The notes below the pieces were generated by a model, which saw only the letters and a program-made list of their open reading frames with translations, ran no database searches and was not told the origin of the DNA. The translations under genes were made by a program, and so were the position numbers. Shown piece by piece: positions 45,643-53,839 of a stretch of 64,000 nt of DNA. Origin of the DNA: Clostridium neonatale (GTDB lineage: Bacteria; Bacillota; Clostridia; Clostridiales; Clostridiaceae); NCBI RefSeq assembly GCF_001458595.1, contig NZ_LN890328.1, positions 2,791,288-2,855,287 of the forward strand, in the 5' to 3' direction. Each line of letters starts with the position of its first letter. Within the stretch, counting starts at the first letter, position 1.

Positions 45643-46626
45643 TTATTTTTTCAAATAATACTTTTCTACAACGTTAGGACTCATAAGTATTATCTTACTT
45701 AATACTAAATATTTTAATCTATCTTTTTCAAATCTAACCATTTTATATTTTCCTAAAGCATTTCGCACTTCTTTTTTATTTATAAATTCATAAAGTTTTT
45801 CACGCAACTCATCCTTAACACAAAAGGCTGCAAAAATATTTACTATTCCGGCTGGAATTCTATTTTGAATCATAGCCTTTTCTAATTCTAAATTTTTTAT
45901 TTTATCTCTTATGTATTGTAACGTTTCAATATTTGAATAGTAAACATCTAAATAATTTATAGAAACAGTATTCATGGCTGATTGCTCCCACTTCACATAA
46001 TGAGCATAAATATTATTTAAGCAATATATCTTCTTAGAATGCGCATATGTTTTTATCATAAAGGAAATATCTTCTGCAAATTTTCTATTTTCATCAAATT
46101 CAATATTATTTTCTATAAGTAAAGATCTTTTAAACATATTTGCCATAATATGAGTGTATGAGATTCCATAAGCTAATCCAATTGAACTTTCTATACCAGA
46201 ATATATTCCTTCTTTTAAATCATTCTTATTATCAGTTATTGGAGTACCATCATTATTTTCAAAAACATATGAAGAATATATTACATCAAAATCTTTCTCT
46301 TTAAGTTTAGTATAAAAATCTAATAACATATTTTTATCTATGTAATCATCTGAATCCAAAAATTGAACATATTCACCTTTAGCTTCTTTTATTCCAAGAT
46401 TTCTTGCTGAACTTACTCCGCCATTTTTCTTTTTTATTATTCTATAATTCACGTCACTATCTTTTAAATATGCATCTGCAAATTCACTACTGTCATCTGG
46501 TGAACCATCATCAATAAATAGAACTTCAAATTCCTTAAAAGTTTGTTCTTTTAAAGATTCCAAAGTTCTGATAATTCTATCTCTTACTTTATATACAGGC
46601 ACTATTACGCTTATTTTATAATCCAT
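45643..46626 (-). CDS. Family 2 glycosyltransferase
   Basis: The 327-residue GT-A enzyme has ISVIVPVYKV, EVLFIDDGSPDD, ARNLGIKEAKGEY and FLDSDDYID (about 91-99). Its length, internal order and C-terminal region (about 200-320) parallel the GT2 at 43362-44351, so the two are likely paralogs adding similar sugars. GAAAGGCAGG precedes the ATG. It is the first gene of the minus-strand polysaccharide set; element copy C starts about 95 bp upstream of it. Donor and acceptor are unknown. Confidence 0.87.
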   Translation of the reverse strand: MDYKISVIVPVYKVRDRIIRTLESLKEQTFKEFEVLFIDDGSPDDSSEFADAYLKDSDVNYRIIKKKNGGVSSARNLGIKEAKGEYVQFLDSDDYIDKNMLLDFYTKLKEKDFDVIYSSYVFENNDGTPITDNKNDLKEGIYSGIESSIGLAYGISYTHIMANMFKRSLLIENNIEFDENRKFAEDISFMIKTYAHSKKIYCLNNIYAHYVKWEQSAMNTVSINYLDVYYSNIETLQYIRDKIKNLELEKAMIQNRIPAGIVNIFAAFCVKDELREKLYEFINKKEVRNALGKYKMVRFEKDRLKYLVLSKIILMSPNVVEKYYLKK

Positions 46627-46721
46627 AAAAAATCCTGCCTTTCATATTTTCATAAATATCCGTTTATATTATATCATAATAATTATTTAAATAGAAAAAT
46701 ACAATAGCATTTCACCTAAAA

Positions 46722-47534
46722 TAAATAAAGGACGTACTAAGTTTATATGATAACACCCGAAAAGAAGCTCTCATGTTATGCTTGATTGCTACAAAAAATA
46801 AGCTAAGAATTCAAACATGCAGACTGCATCCACAACTGTTTGCTCCAATGTAAAATTGGACAAACAATTGTGGAACAAGTCTACATGCAAGAATTCTAAA
46901 GCTCATTTTTTGAATGCAATTCTCCGCACAACAAGAGAGCTTCTTTTCTTTGTTTCATCTAAATTATAGTATCAGTGTTATGTTGCTATAACTATAATCA
47001 TATTAAGATTAAAAAATAATTATTTATAGATGTTAAAGATTTAAAAAGTTAATATCTTATCCTTAAAAAAATGGCATATCATAAATAAATGAAATACCTA
47101 CTCATATATATTCGTAGGCATAAGCGATTCACACAAAATCATAGATTTCGGCTCTCTGCTTAAAAATTTGCACTTATAAAAAGAGTAGCTATACTGTAAT
47201 TTGGATATTTTATTATTTATTAGGAAACAGATGACTTTTCTAAGTAGTTCCATAAATTATAACTAAAAAAAGTTATATGCCTATGATTTTAGAGAAAAAC
47301 AAAGAAATTCAATATATGAATATGCGTAGTATTGTATTGAAAATTTGAGTTATTAAATTCTTAGACAGAGGCTGTTCCAAAATTGTTTGTCCAACACTTG
47401 TTGTTGGAGCAAACATTTTTGGGCACAGCCTCTGTCTGTAGAATTTTTAACTCAAATTTTCCTACAATACGAGCATATCATATATTGAATTTCAGTTGTT
47501 ATCCACTAAACCATGATTCTACGTCCCTTATTTA
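46722..47534 (+). repeat. 0.81-kb structured element, copy C
   Basis: The ends are TAAATAAAGGACGTACTAAG and TTCTACGTCCCTTATTTA; the latter stops 2 bp from the MalG-type permease stop codon. The L hairpin is at 46759-46948 (190 nt) and the R hairpin at 47304-47493 (190 nt). The L base stem reads GAAAAGAAGCTCTC against GAGAGCTTCTTTTC: several positions differ from copy B on both arms, keeping the pairing. A 66-bp unit (47098-47163) is inserted in the centre. No credible ORF. Confidence 0.9.
47098..47163 (+). repeat. 66-bp two-hairpin unit inside element C
   Basis: CCTAC...GTAGG and AAATC...GATTT stems, ending GGCTCTCTGCTTA. It is preceded by TA and ends in TA, consistent with insertion of a 64-bp unit into a TA dinucleotide. 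The other copies are at 50101-50166 and 2229-2294. Confidence 0.75.
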
Positions 47535-47536
47535 TA

Positions 47537-48448
47537 TTATTCTTTAACTCCAGTATCACCAACACCTTGCATAAACCACTTTTGAGCCACTAAAAATAGT
47601 ATTAATAAGGGTAAAACTGTTATGGTACTTGCAGCCATTATTTCTGGCCACTTGATCCCGTATGCTCCCCCTTGAATAAAGAATTGTCTAAGTCCAGCTG
47701 AAATCAAAAACTTTTCTGGGCTCTTTGTTATTAATGAAGGATACATATAATCATTATAGTAAGTCACAAAACTTATTAGTCCAAAAGTAATAAATGTAGG
47801 CTTAGTTAATGGAAATACTATCTTCCATAATATTTTCCAATGACTGGCACCATCTATTCTGGCAGCTTCAATTAGACTTTTATTAATTTGCAAAAAAGCC
47901 TGTCTCATTAGAAATATTCCAAATACATTTCCAAGATTACTAATTATAATTCCTGTCAGTGTATCTATTAAATTAATTTTAGACAAAATCATATAACACG
48001 GTACATAAGTAGCTGCTGATGGCAGCATATATGTCCCCATTATAATTGCAAATAATATTTTTCTCCCCTTAAAATTAAATTGAGTAAGTGCATATGCAAT
48101 CATTGCACTTCCTATTATTTGAAAAGCAACAATTATTGTTGCCACAAAAAAACTATTTCCAATATATACTTCAAAAGGCGCTTCTTTGAAAACTTCTAGA
48201 AAATTGCTCCAGTTAAATACCTGTGGTAATAATTTAGGTGGAAATTGAAATATTTCATCTTTAGTTTTTAATGAACTAGTCATCATCCATATGAAAGGAA
48301 AAAAAGTAACTATACTTATACAAATAAGCATAATATGCCTAAGACTTTCACATATTATTTCTTTGTTAGTTTTCTTTCTTGGTATATATAATTCTTCGAT
48401 TTCTTCATTTTCTTTAATATTCCTAAATGGACTTGTTGTTATATCCAT
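47537..48448 (-). CDS. Carbohydrate ABC transporter permease (MalG/CUT1 type)
   Basis: The 303-residue protein has six membrane segments and the EAA loop near residue 195 (EAARIDGASHWKILWKIVFP), which docks the ATPase. A cytoplasmic N-terminal extension of about 35 residues precedes the first segment. It pairs with the MalF-type gene 19 bp upstream. No ATPase gene is present, so a shared sugar ATPase encoded elsewhere is expected. AAGGTGGGATTAAA precedes the ATG. Element C begins 2 bp after the stop. The neighbouring glucanase suggests beta-glucan oligosaccharides as substrate. Confidence 0.93.
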   Translation of the reverse strand: MDITTSPFRNIKENEEIEELYIPRKKTNKEIICESLRHIMLICISIVTFFPFIWMMTSSLKTKDEIFQFPPKLLPQVFNWSNFLEVFKEAPFEVYIGNSFFVATIIVAFQIIGSAMIAYALTQFNFKGRKILFAIIMGTYMLPSAATYVPCYMILSKINLIDTLTGIIISNLGNVFGIFLMRQAFLQINKSLIEAARIDGASHWKILWKIVFPLTKPTFITFGLISFVTYYNDYMYPSLITKSPEKFLISAGLRQFFIQGGAYGIKWPEIMAASTITVLPLLILFLVAQKWFMQGVGDTGVKE

Positions 48449-48467
48449 TTTAATCCCACCTTATTAT

Positions 48468-49370
48468 TTAATAATGTACCCATTTCTTTGATGCTCCAAA
48501 TTGCAATATTGCTAGTATTGCAACAATAATTAACAATACAGTTGCTATTGCTGTAGCTTGTCCTGTATTAAAGTTTTCAAATGCTGTTTGATAATACATA
48601 TATAAAATTGTTCTTGTACTTCCTGATGGTCCTCCTTGAGTCAAAACTCTAATCTGATCATAAGCTTTAAGAGAATCTATCATTAAAATTATGCTTAAAA
48701 AGAAAGTAGTAGGTGATATAAGTGGTAATGTAATACTTTTAAATTTTCTCCATTTACTTGCTCCATCAACATCACATGCTTCATATAAACTCTTCGGAAC
48801 CTTTTCTAAAGCTGTTAAGTAAAAAACCATAGCCCATCCTACTTGCTTCCATACTGTTACTATAATTACTCCAACCATTGCTGTACTTGAACTTTGTAGC
48901 CATTGTGACTTAGGTAGACTTAATAGTTGAAGTATATAATTAGCAAGTCCTGTTTCTGGCTCAAAAATCCAACACCATACTATTGAAATTGCAACTGTTG
49001 GCGTAATCCATGGAGAAAAGATTATAGCTTTATAAAAAGCGCCACCTTTTATTGATTTCTTTAATAGAACAGCTAAAGCAAGTCCTATGATTATTGTTGG
49101 TATTACAGTCCCTATCATAAATGCTAATGTATTTTTTAATGCCTGATAAAACATCTCATCTGACGCTAATGCCTTATAATTATCTAACCCAACTATATTA
49201 TAAATTGAGCTCATATAATCCCAATCAGTAAAACTTATAAATATGGATTTAACCATAGGATAAATCCAAAATATACTCAAAGGAACTGCTGCTGGCAAAA
49301 CAAATAATAAAATAGTTAGTATTTTTTTTATCTTTCCATTAACTCTGCTTTGATTAATCATAAAATTCAC
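48468..49370 (-). CDS. Carbohydrate ABC transporter permease (MalF/CUT1 type)
   Basis: The 300-residue protein has six membrane segments and an EAA-type loop near residue 196 (EACDVDGASKWRKFKSITLP). With the MalG-type protein it forms the membrane channel of a CUT1 sugar importer. It has its own upstream control region (49385-49443), a near-duplicate of the one before the binding-protein gene, because element D separates the two. GAAGAGCGGGTGAATTTT precedes the ATG. Substrate is inferred from the GH16 neighbour, not from the permease itself. Confidence 0.93.
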   Translation of the reverse strand: MNFMINQSRVNGKIKKILTILLFVLPAAVPLSIFWIYPMVKSIFISFTDWDYMSSIYNIVGLDNYKALASDEMFYQALKNTLAFMIGTVIPTIIIGLALAVLLKKSIKGGAFYKAIIFSPWITPTVAISIVWCWIFEPETGLANYILQLLSLPKSQWLQSSSTAMVGVIIVTVWKQVGWAMVFYLTALEKVPKSLYEACDVDGASKWRKFKSITLPLISPTTFFLSIILMIDSLKAYDQIRVLTQGGPSGSTRTILYMYYQTAFENFNTGQATAIATVLLIIVAILAILQFGASKKWVHY

Positions 49371-49384
49371 CCGCTCTTCTTATA

Positions 49385-49443
49385 GTTCATTTTTTGAACG
49401 TCTTAATACTATCATCGTTCATTGTTCAATACAATATGTTCAT
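49385..49443 (-). promoter_or_regulatory. Control region of the permease genes (copy 2)
   Basis: 52 of 59 bases are identical, without gaps, to 51715-51773. On the minus strand TTGTAT (49429-49434) and TAGTAT (49406-49411) are 17 bp apart. A GTTCATTTTTTGAAC palindrome (49385-49399) lies just downstream of the predicted start. TGAAC recurs three more times within the box, suggesting a cooperative repressor. Confidence 0.7.
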
Positions 49444-49468
49444 GCTTTTTCTTTATCTAAATATAATT

Positions 49469-50363
49469 TAAATAAGGGACGTACTAAGTTTAGAGTGAAA
49501 TAACCGAAATAAAGCCCTTATGTTGGGCGGTGCCCTGCATTCAAAAATGAAGCTTTAGAATTCTTAATGTAGACTTGTTCCACAATTGTTTGTCCAATTT
49601 TACATTGGAGCAAACATTTGTGGATGCAAGTCTGCATGTTTGAATTCTTAGCTTCATTTTTCTAGCAAGCGAGCCACACATAAGGACTTTATTTCTTTGT
49701 TTCATCTAAATTCTAAGCACCTCATTATTATTTTTGTAAATAAATGCATTTTAAAATTACATCATAGTTATTTATACATGTTAAAAATTTAAAAAGTTAA
49801 TATTTTATAATTTTTAAAAATGTATGAATCTATAAAAGAAAACTTCTTCATTAATAGATGAAGACGAGCTATGTTCGTAGCTCACCAAGCATTATATAGT
49901 CAAATAGCATCTATGCTGCGATTCGGATCTTTCCTTATTTATTGGGCACTACAGAAATTTTATAAGCAATTTCATAATTGCTACAAATATTTGAGAACCA
50001 TATTTTTAGACATATAATATTCCTAAAAATATAAATTATACCAAGAAAAATTGGTTATTTGTGATTTTAGAGAAAAACAAAGAAATTGAATATATGAATA
50101 CCCGACTCACATTCGTTCGCTGGGTAAGCGATTCACACCAAATCAAAGATTTGGGTTCTCTGCTTATGCGTAGTATTGTATTAGAAATTTTAGCTTTTAA
50201 ATTCTTTGGCAGAGGCTGTTCCAAAACTTGTTTTTGGAGAAAACATTTTTGGGCACAACCTCTTTCATTAGAATTTTGGGCTGAAATATTTACGCAATCG
50301 AGCATATCATATATTGAATTTCGGTTGTTATACTCTAAACTCTGATTCTACGTCCATTATTTA
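49469..50363 (+). repeat. 0.9-kb structured element, copy D, inside the ABC transporter operon
   Basis: The left end is TAAATAAGGGACGTACTAAG. The right end TTCTACGTCCATTATTTA contains the stop codon of the binding-protein gene (50357-50359). The L hairpin is 49506-49695 (190 nt). The R hairpin is 50082-50322 and is interrupted by a 66-bp unit at 50101-50166. One L-stem pair is changed on both arms relative to B (T-A to C-G), but there is also a C-A mismatch, so this copy is slightly decayed. No credible ORF. Confidence 0.9.
50101..50166 (+). repeat. 66-bp two-hairpin unit inserted in the R hairpin of element D
   Basis: Copies B and C read GAATATGCG where D reads GAATA, then the unit, then TGCG. 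This is a precise insertion of 64 bp with a TA duplicated on both sides. The unit has a perfect CCAAATC-AAA-GATTTGG stem and a CCC...GGG stem. Confidence 0.85.
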
Positions 50364-51688
50364 TTAGCACTATCAAGAGCCTTTTGTGCTATTTTTTGTG
50401 CTTCATCTAATGCTTCTTTAGCTGATGCATTTTCTATTTCAACTTTATCAGCTGCTACTTTTAGAGCATCATAAATCTTACCATCTGTCGGGTCACTGAA
50501 TACAGAACTAGCATGTGATGCTTGTGATGTTGGGAATGCTGCTTGCGGATTTTTTGAAATATAATCCTTAAAAGCATCTGTATCTGCACTCAATTTATTA
50601 ACTGATATATATCCTGATGCTATTGACCATTTAGCACTTACTTCAGGATTTGTGAAATATTTTATAAATTCATATGCACCTTGAACCTGTTCTTCATTAA
50701 CACCTGCTGGAACTGAAAAATATCTTCCTTCTGCTACTGGTTTAGCTTCCTTACCTTCTTTAAATGCAGGTTGTTCCATTGCTCCAAGTTTTGTGAAATC
50801 TAAATCTCCTTGATCCCCTGATGATCCAGTATATCCAGCTGCTTTACCTTTAACTACATCATCTATTGTTGCATACCAATACTCCCAACCTTGTCCAGAT
50901 GAATGAATTTTCATAGTTTTATCATCATGAATCCATTTTCTAAAGCTTTCCCAAACTTCAACCCATTCATCTGAATTAATAGTTACTGTTTTTCCATCTT
51001 CACTTAATAAGCTTCCACCATTGCTTAATGATGCATCAACTAAATTATCTGGTCCCCACATTGGTTCCCATCCATAAAATTTTACTTCATCACCATCTTT
51101 TTTAGTTAATTTTGTTGCTGCTTTTGCAAGATCCATCCATGTCTTAATTTCTTCTGGATTTACTCCAGCATCTTCAAAACTCTTCTTGTCATAATATAAA
51201 AGTTGTGTAGTTCCATACGCAGGAAATCCAATCAATTTGTCTTCCTTTTTTACTATATCCATAAATGACTCTAAATAATTTTCATCATTATAATCTGAGT
51301 CGTTTGTTGTGCATTTGCTTAAATCTGAAAGCAAATCTTTATCTGAAAGAATTTTAACTTTATCGCTTTCTAATAATGCTAATGCTGGAGTTTTATTTCC
51401 TGCAATAGCAGCTTGTAGATTTTTAAATGTAGTATCATAATCTTCTTGAGCTACACCTTTTACTATGTATTTATCTTGTGATTTATTAAAATCACTAATT
51501 ATGCTTTCCATATTTTCACCTAGTTTTCCACCAAGGCCATACCAGTATTCTACAACTATTTTTCCATCTTGCTTTGCATTGTTTTCATTCGATGCATTAA
51601 TACTAGTGTTTCTTCCACATCCTATAAAACTACTACCAATAATTGTTATCATTCCTAGTGTAATTAATTTTTTTAATATTTTATTCAT
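50357..51688 (-). CDS. Sugar ABC transporter substrate-binding lipoprotein
   Basis: The 443-residue protein has a lipoprotein signal (ITIIGSSFIGC, C at about 24) followed by an asparagine-rich linker. The family 1 solute-binding fold follows (VVEYWYGLGGKLGENMESII near the start, PAYGTTQLLYYDKKSFEDAG near 140). It is anchored outside the membrane and delivers sugar to the CUT1 permeases. I start at the ATG at 51686-51688 with GGGGGATATGGT upstream; an earlier in-frame start would include the operator region. Its stop codon lies inside the end repeat of element D. The promoter is at 51736-51764. Confidence 0.93.
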   Translation of the reverse strand: MNKILKKLITLGMITIIGSSFIGCGRNTSINASNENNAKQDGKIVVEYWYGLGGKLGENMESIISDFNKSQDKYIVKGVAQEDYDTTFKNLQAAIAGNKTPALALLESDKVKILSDKDLLSDLSKCTTNDSDYNDENYLESFMDIVKKEDKLIGFPAYGTTQLLYYDKKSFEDAGVNPEEIKTWMDLAKAATKLTKKDGDEVKFYGWEPMWGPDNLVDASLSNGGSLLSEDGKTVTINSDEWVEVWESFRKWIHDDKTMKIHSSGQGWEYWYATIDDVVKGKAAGYTGSSGDQGDLDFTKLGAMEQPAFKEGKEAKPVAEGRYFSVPAGVNEEQVQGAYEFIKYFTNPEVSAKWSIASGYISVNKLSADTDAFKDYISKNPQAAFPTSQASHASSVFSDPTDGKIYDALKVAADKVEIENASAKEALDEAQKIAQKALDSANK

Positions 51689-51714
51689 ACCATATCCCCC
51701 TAATTTGTTCTTGA

Positions 51715-51773
51715 GTTCATTTTTTGAACAACTTAATATTATCAACGTTCACTGTTCAACACAATAAGTTCAT
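51715..51773 (-). promoter_or_regulatory. Promoter/operator of the binding-protein gene (copy 1)
   Basis: On the minus strand TTGTGT (51759-51764) and TAATAT (51736-51741) are 17 bp apart. A perfect GTTCA-N5-TGAAC palindrome (51715-51729) lies just past the predicted start, and TGAAC occurs as direct repeats around the -35 box. The region also lies about 85 bp upstream of the divergent GH16 gene and could co-regulate it. Confidence 0.7.
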
Positions 51774-51857
51774 AGAAAAATCTTCTTTAATATGTATTTT
51801 ATATGAGATTAATAATGTATAATTAACATATACTAAAAGTGCTTTGGAGGGTATTAC

Positions 51858-52718
51858 ATGAAGAAATTTAACATTAAATCTATTCTAATCTCAGTTCTAA
51901 TTATTTCATCACAAATTATTTTTACAAACTGTACATATGCTGATGACATAGCCGATTCTAATAAAAATAATAGCTTGAAGCTTATCTGGAGTGATGAATT
52001 TGATGGAGACACTATAAATACTAATAATTGGACCTATGATATTGGGAAAGGTAATAGCGGATGGGGAAATAATGAATTGCAATATTATACAAACAGAAAT
52101 GATAATTCAAGAATTGAAAATGGTAACTTAATAATAGAAGCAAAGAAAGAAAATTTTGGTGATAGCCAATATACTTCTGCTAGATTAAAATCTAAAGGAC
52201 TTCAAGAATTTACTTATGGAAGAATTGAAGCTAGAATAAAACTTCCATCCGACCAAGGAATATGGCCAGCTTTTTGGATGCTTGGAAGTAGCTTTAATGG
52301 CGATGAAGACTGGCCATATTGTGGCGAAATAGATATTATGGAGAATGTTAGTAAGCAAAAAGATATATATGGATCTATCCATTGGAATAATAATGGACCA
52401 AATACTTTTGGTTCAAAATTATCTATAGAAAATGTTGAAGATTACCATGTCTATGCAATAGAATGGACTCCTTCTTATATTAAATGGTATGTAGATGATG
52501 TTTTATACAACACAGCTATAATAGGTCCTGTGCCCTTAAATAATAGTAGCTACTATATCCCAAATGATACTATTAAAAATAATGAAGCTTTTCACAAACC
52601 ATTTTTCTTATTACTAAATGTTGCTGTAGGCGGAAACTGGCCAAAATCACCTGATAACACAACAAAATTTCCTGCAAAGATGTACGTAGATTATGTACGT
52701 GTATATGAATCTAATTAA
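51858..52718 (+). CDS. Secreted GH16 endo-beta-1,3(4)-glucanase
   Basis: The 286-residue protein has a signal peptide (cleavage probably after TYA, residue 28) and a GH16 domain. The catalytic block GEIDIMEN at 156-163 has E157 as nucleophile, D159, and E162 as acid/base. WPAFWMLG and the C-terminal YVDYVRVYE are typical of laminarinase/lichenase members. It would cut beta-1,3- or mixed-linkage glucans outside the cell. TTGGAGGG precedes the ATG, with a -10-like TATAAT at 51818-51823. It is divergent from the ABC importer genes, which probably take up its products. Confidence 0.93.
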   Translation: MKKFNIKSILISVLIISSQIIFTNCTYADDIADSNKNNSLKLIWSDEFDGDTINTNNWTYDIGKGNSGWGNNELQYYTNRNDNSRIENGNLIIEAKKENFGDSQYTSARLKSKGLQEFTYGRIEARIKLPSDQGIWPAFWMLGSSFNGDEDWPYCGEIDIMENVSKQKDIYGSIHWNNNGPNTFGSKLSIENVEDYHVYAIEWTPSYIKWYVDDVLYNTAIIGPVPLNNSSYYIPNDTIKNNEAFHKPFFLLLNVAVGGNWPKSPDNTTKFPAKMYVDYVRVYESN

Positions 52719-52740
52719 TATACAAACTAAATTTATAGAT

Positions 52741-52765
52741 TAATAATAATAATAATAATAATAAT
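52741..52765. repeat. (TAA)8 microsatellite
   Basis: Eight TAA units are followed by T, then GTT units. It lies 22 bp after the GH16 stop codon and could vary in length by slippage. No function is evident. Confidence 0.9.
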
Positions 52766-52786
52766 GTTGTTGTTAAGTATTTAGAG

Positions 52787-52836
52787 TTTAATCCTCTGCA
52801 TATATTTTATTAGATTAATATATATGGAGGATTAAA
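52787..52836 (+). promoter_or_regulatory. Stem-loop burying the SDR ribosome binding site
   Basis: TTTAATCCTC (52787-52796) pairs perfectly with GAGGATTAAA (52827-52836), which contains most of the GGAGG site. The helix continues with TGCATATAT against ATATATATG, with wobbles and one mismatch. The TTG start follows at 52838. The layout suggests translational control, for example heat- or ligand-induced opening. Confidence 0.6.
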
Positions 52837-52837
52837 T

Positions 52838-53737
52838 TTGTCTTTTAAATATAAATATTTAGGATACAAAGAGGAATGTAAAAAAAAGCCAATTTCTTTT
52901 TTACCACAACACCAAAATAAGCAACCTGGACTTGAGTACTTAATGAACCCACCTCCTATTTTCGATGATCCCAACTATAAAGGAAGTAACAAATTAACTA
53001 ATAAAGTTTCTGTAATCACTGGCGGAGACAGTGGTATTGGAAGAGCTGTATCTGTAGCATTTGCAAAAGAAGGTTCACACATAGTTATTGTATATCTCGA
53101 TGAGCATAAAGATGCAATTGATACCAAAAATTATGTTGAGTCTTTAGGTAGAAAATGTATTCTGCTTTCAGGAGATATAAAAGATGAAAAGTTTTGCAGC
53201 CAAGTAATAGAAAATACAATTTCTAAATTTGGACATTTAGATATATTAGTTAATAATGCAGGCGTTCAATATCCTCAAAACAAATTAGAAGACATCTCAT
53301 CAAAACAGCTTGAAGATACCTTCCGCACAAATATATTTTCAATGTTTTATCTTACTAAAGCTGCATTAAAATATCTTAAAAGAGGTTCCAAAATAATTAA
53401 TACAGCATCTGTTACTGCTTATAAAGGGCATAAGCTTCTTATTGATTATTCAGCAACTAAAGGTGCTATAGTCACATTCACCAGATCACTGGCCCTTTCA
53501 CTTATTTCCCAAGGAATAAATGTTAATGCTGTTGCTCCAGGTCCTATATGGACCCCTCTGCAGCCTTCAAGTTTCTCTGCTGAGTATATAACAACATTTG
53601 GTACTGATACCCCTATTGGAAGAGCTGGTCAACCTGTTGAACTTGCTCCTGCATATGTATATTTAGCTTCTGACGATTCAACTTATGTTACTGGTGAAGT
53701 TCTTCATATAAACGGTGGCTCATTTATCACTTCATAA
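52838..53737 (+). CDS. SDR-family oxidoreductase (YhdF/YdaD general-stress type)
   Basis: The 299-residue protein has an N-terminal 45-residue extension with QPGLEYLMNPPP, typical of the YhdF/YdaD branch. The NAD(P) motif TGGDSGIGRA (about 61-70), NNAG, and the active site S...YSATK (Y at about 208) are present. VLHINGG is near the end. The start is TTG at 52838, 7 bp after GGAGG. That site is trapped in a strong hairpin, so translation is probably regulated. The substrate is unknown. It is convergent with the PTS genes and not obviously part of sugar metabolism. Confidence 0.9.
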   Translation: MSFKYKYLGYKEECKKKPISFLPQHQNKQPGLEYLMNPPPIFDDPNYKGSNKLTNKVSVITGGDSGIGRAVSVAFAKEGSHIVIVYLDEHKDAIDTKNYVESLGRKCILLSGDIKDEKFCSQVIENTISKFGHLDILVNNAGVQYPQNKLEDISSKQLEDTFRTNIFSMFYLTKAALKYLKRGSKIINTASVTAYKGHKLLIDYSATKGAIVTFTRSLALSLISQGINVNAVAPGPIWTPLQPSSFSAEYITTFGTDTPIGRAGQPVELAPAYVYLASDDSTYVTGEVLHINGGSFITS

Positions 53738-53749
53738 TTTTAAATTTAA

Positions 53750-53790
53750 AAATAAAGCCCTGTGTTTTTTCAAACATAGGACTTTACTTT
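53750..53790. terminator. Terminator between SDR and PTS IIC genes
   Basis: AAAGCCCTGTGTTT pairs with AAACATAGGACTTT, with one mismatch and one G-T pair, around a short loop. T- and A-rich flanks lie between convergent genes. Confidence 0.65.
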
Positions 53791-53839
53791 TAGAAATTTA
53801 ATCTCAATATATTTTAAATTGTTAATAAAAGGGCTTTAA

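Noticed and set aside
50036..50345. Short frames on both strands in element D
   Set aside because: They are mirror products of the R hairpin and are not kept in the other copies.
15108..50363. The 0.85-kb elements as IStrons, group I/II introns or full insertion sequences
   Set aside because: They contain no transposase or reverse-transcriptase frame, lack recognisable intron cores, and lie between genes rather than interrupting them. The short frames crossing them are shadows of the hairpins.
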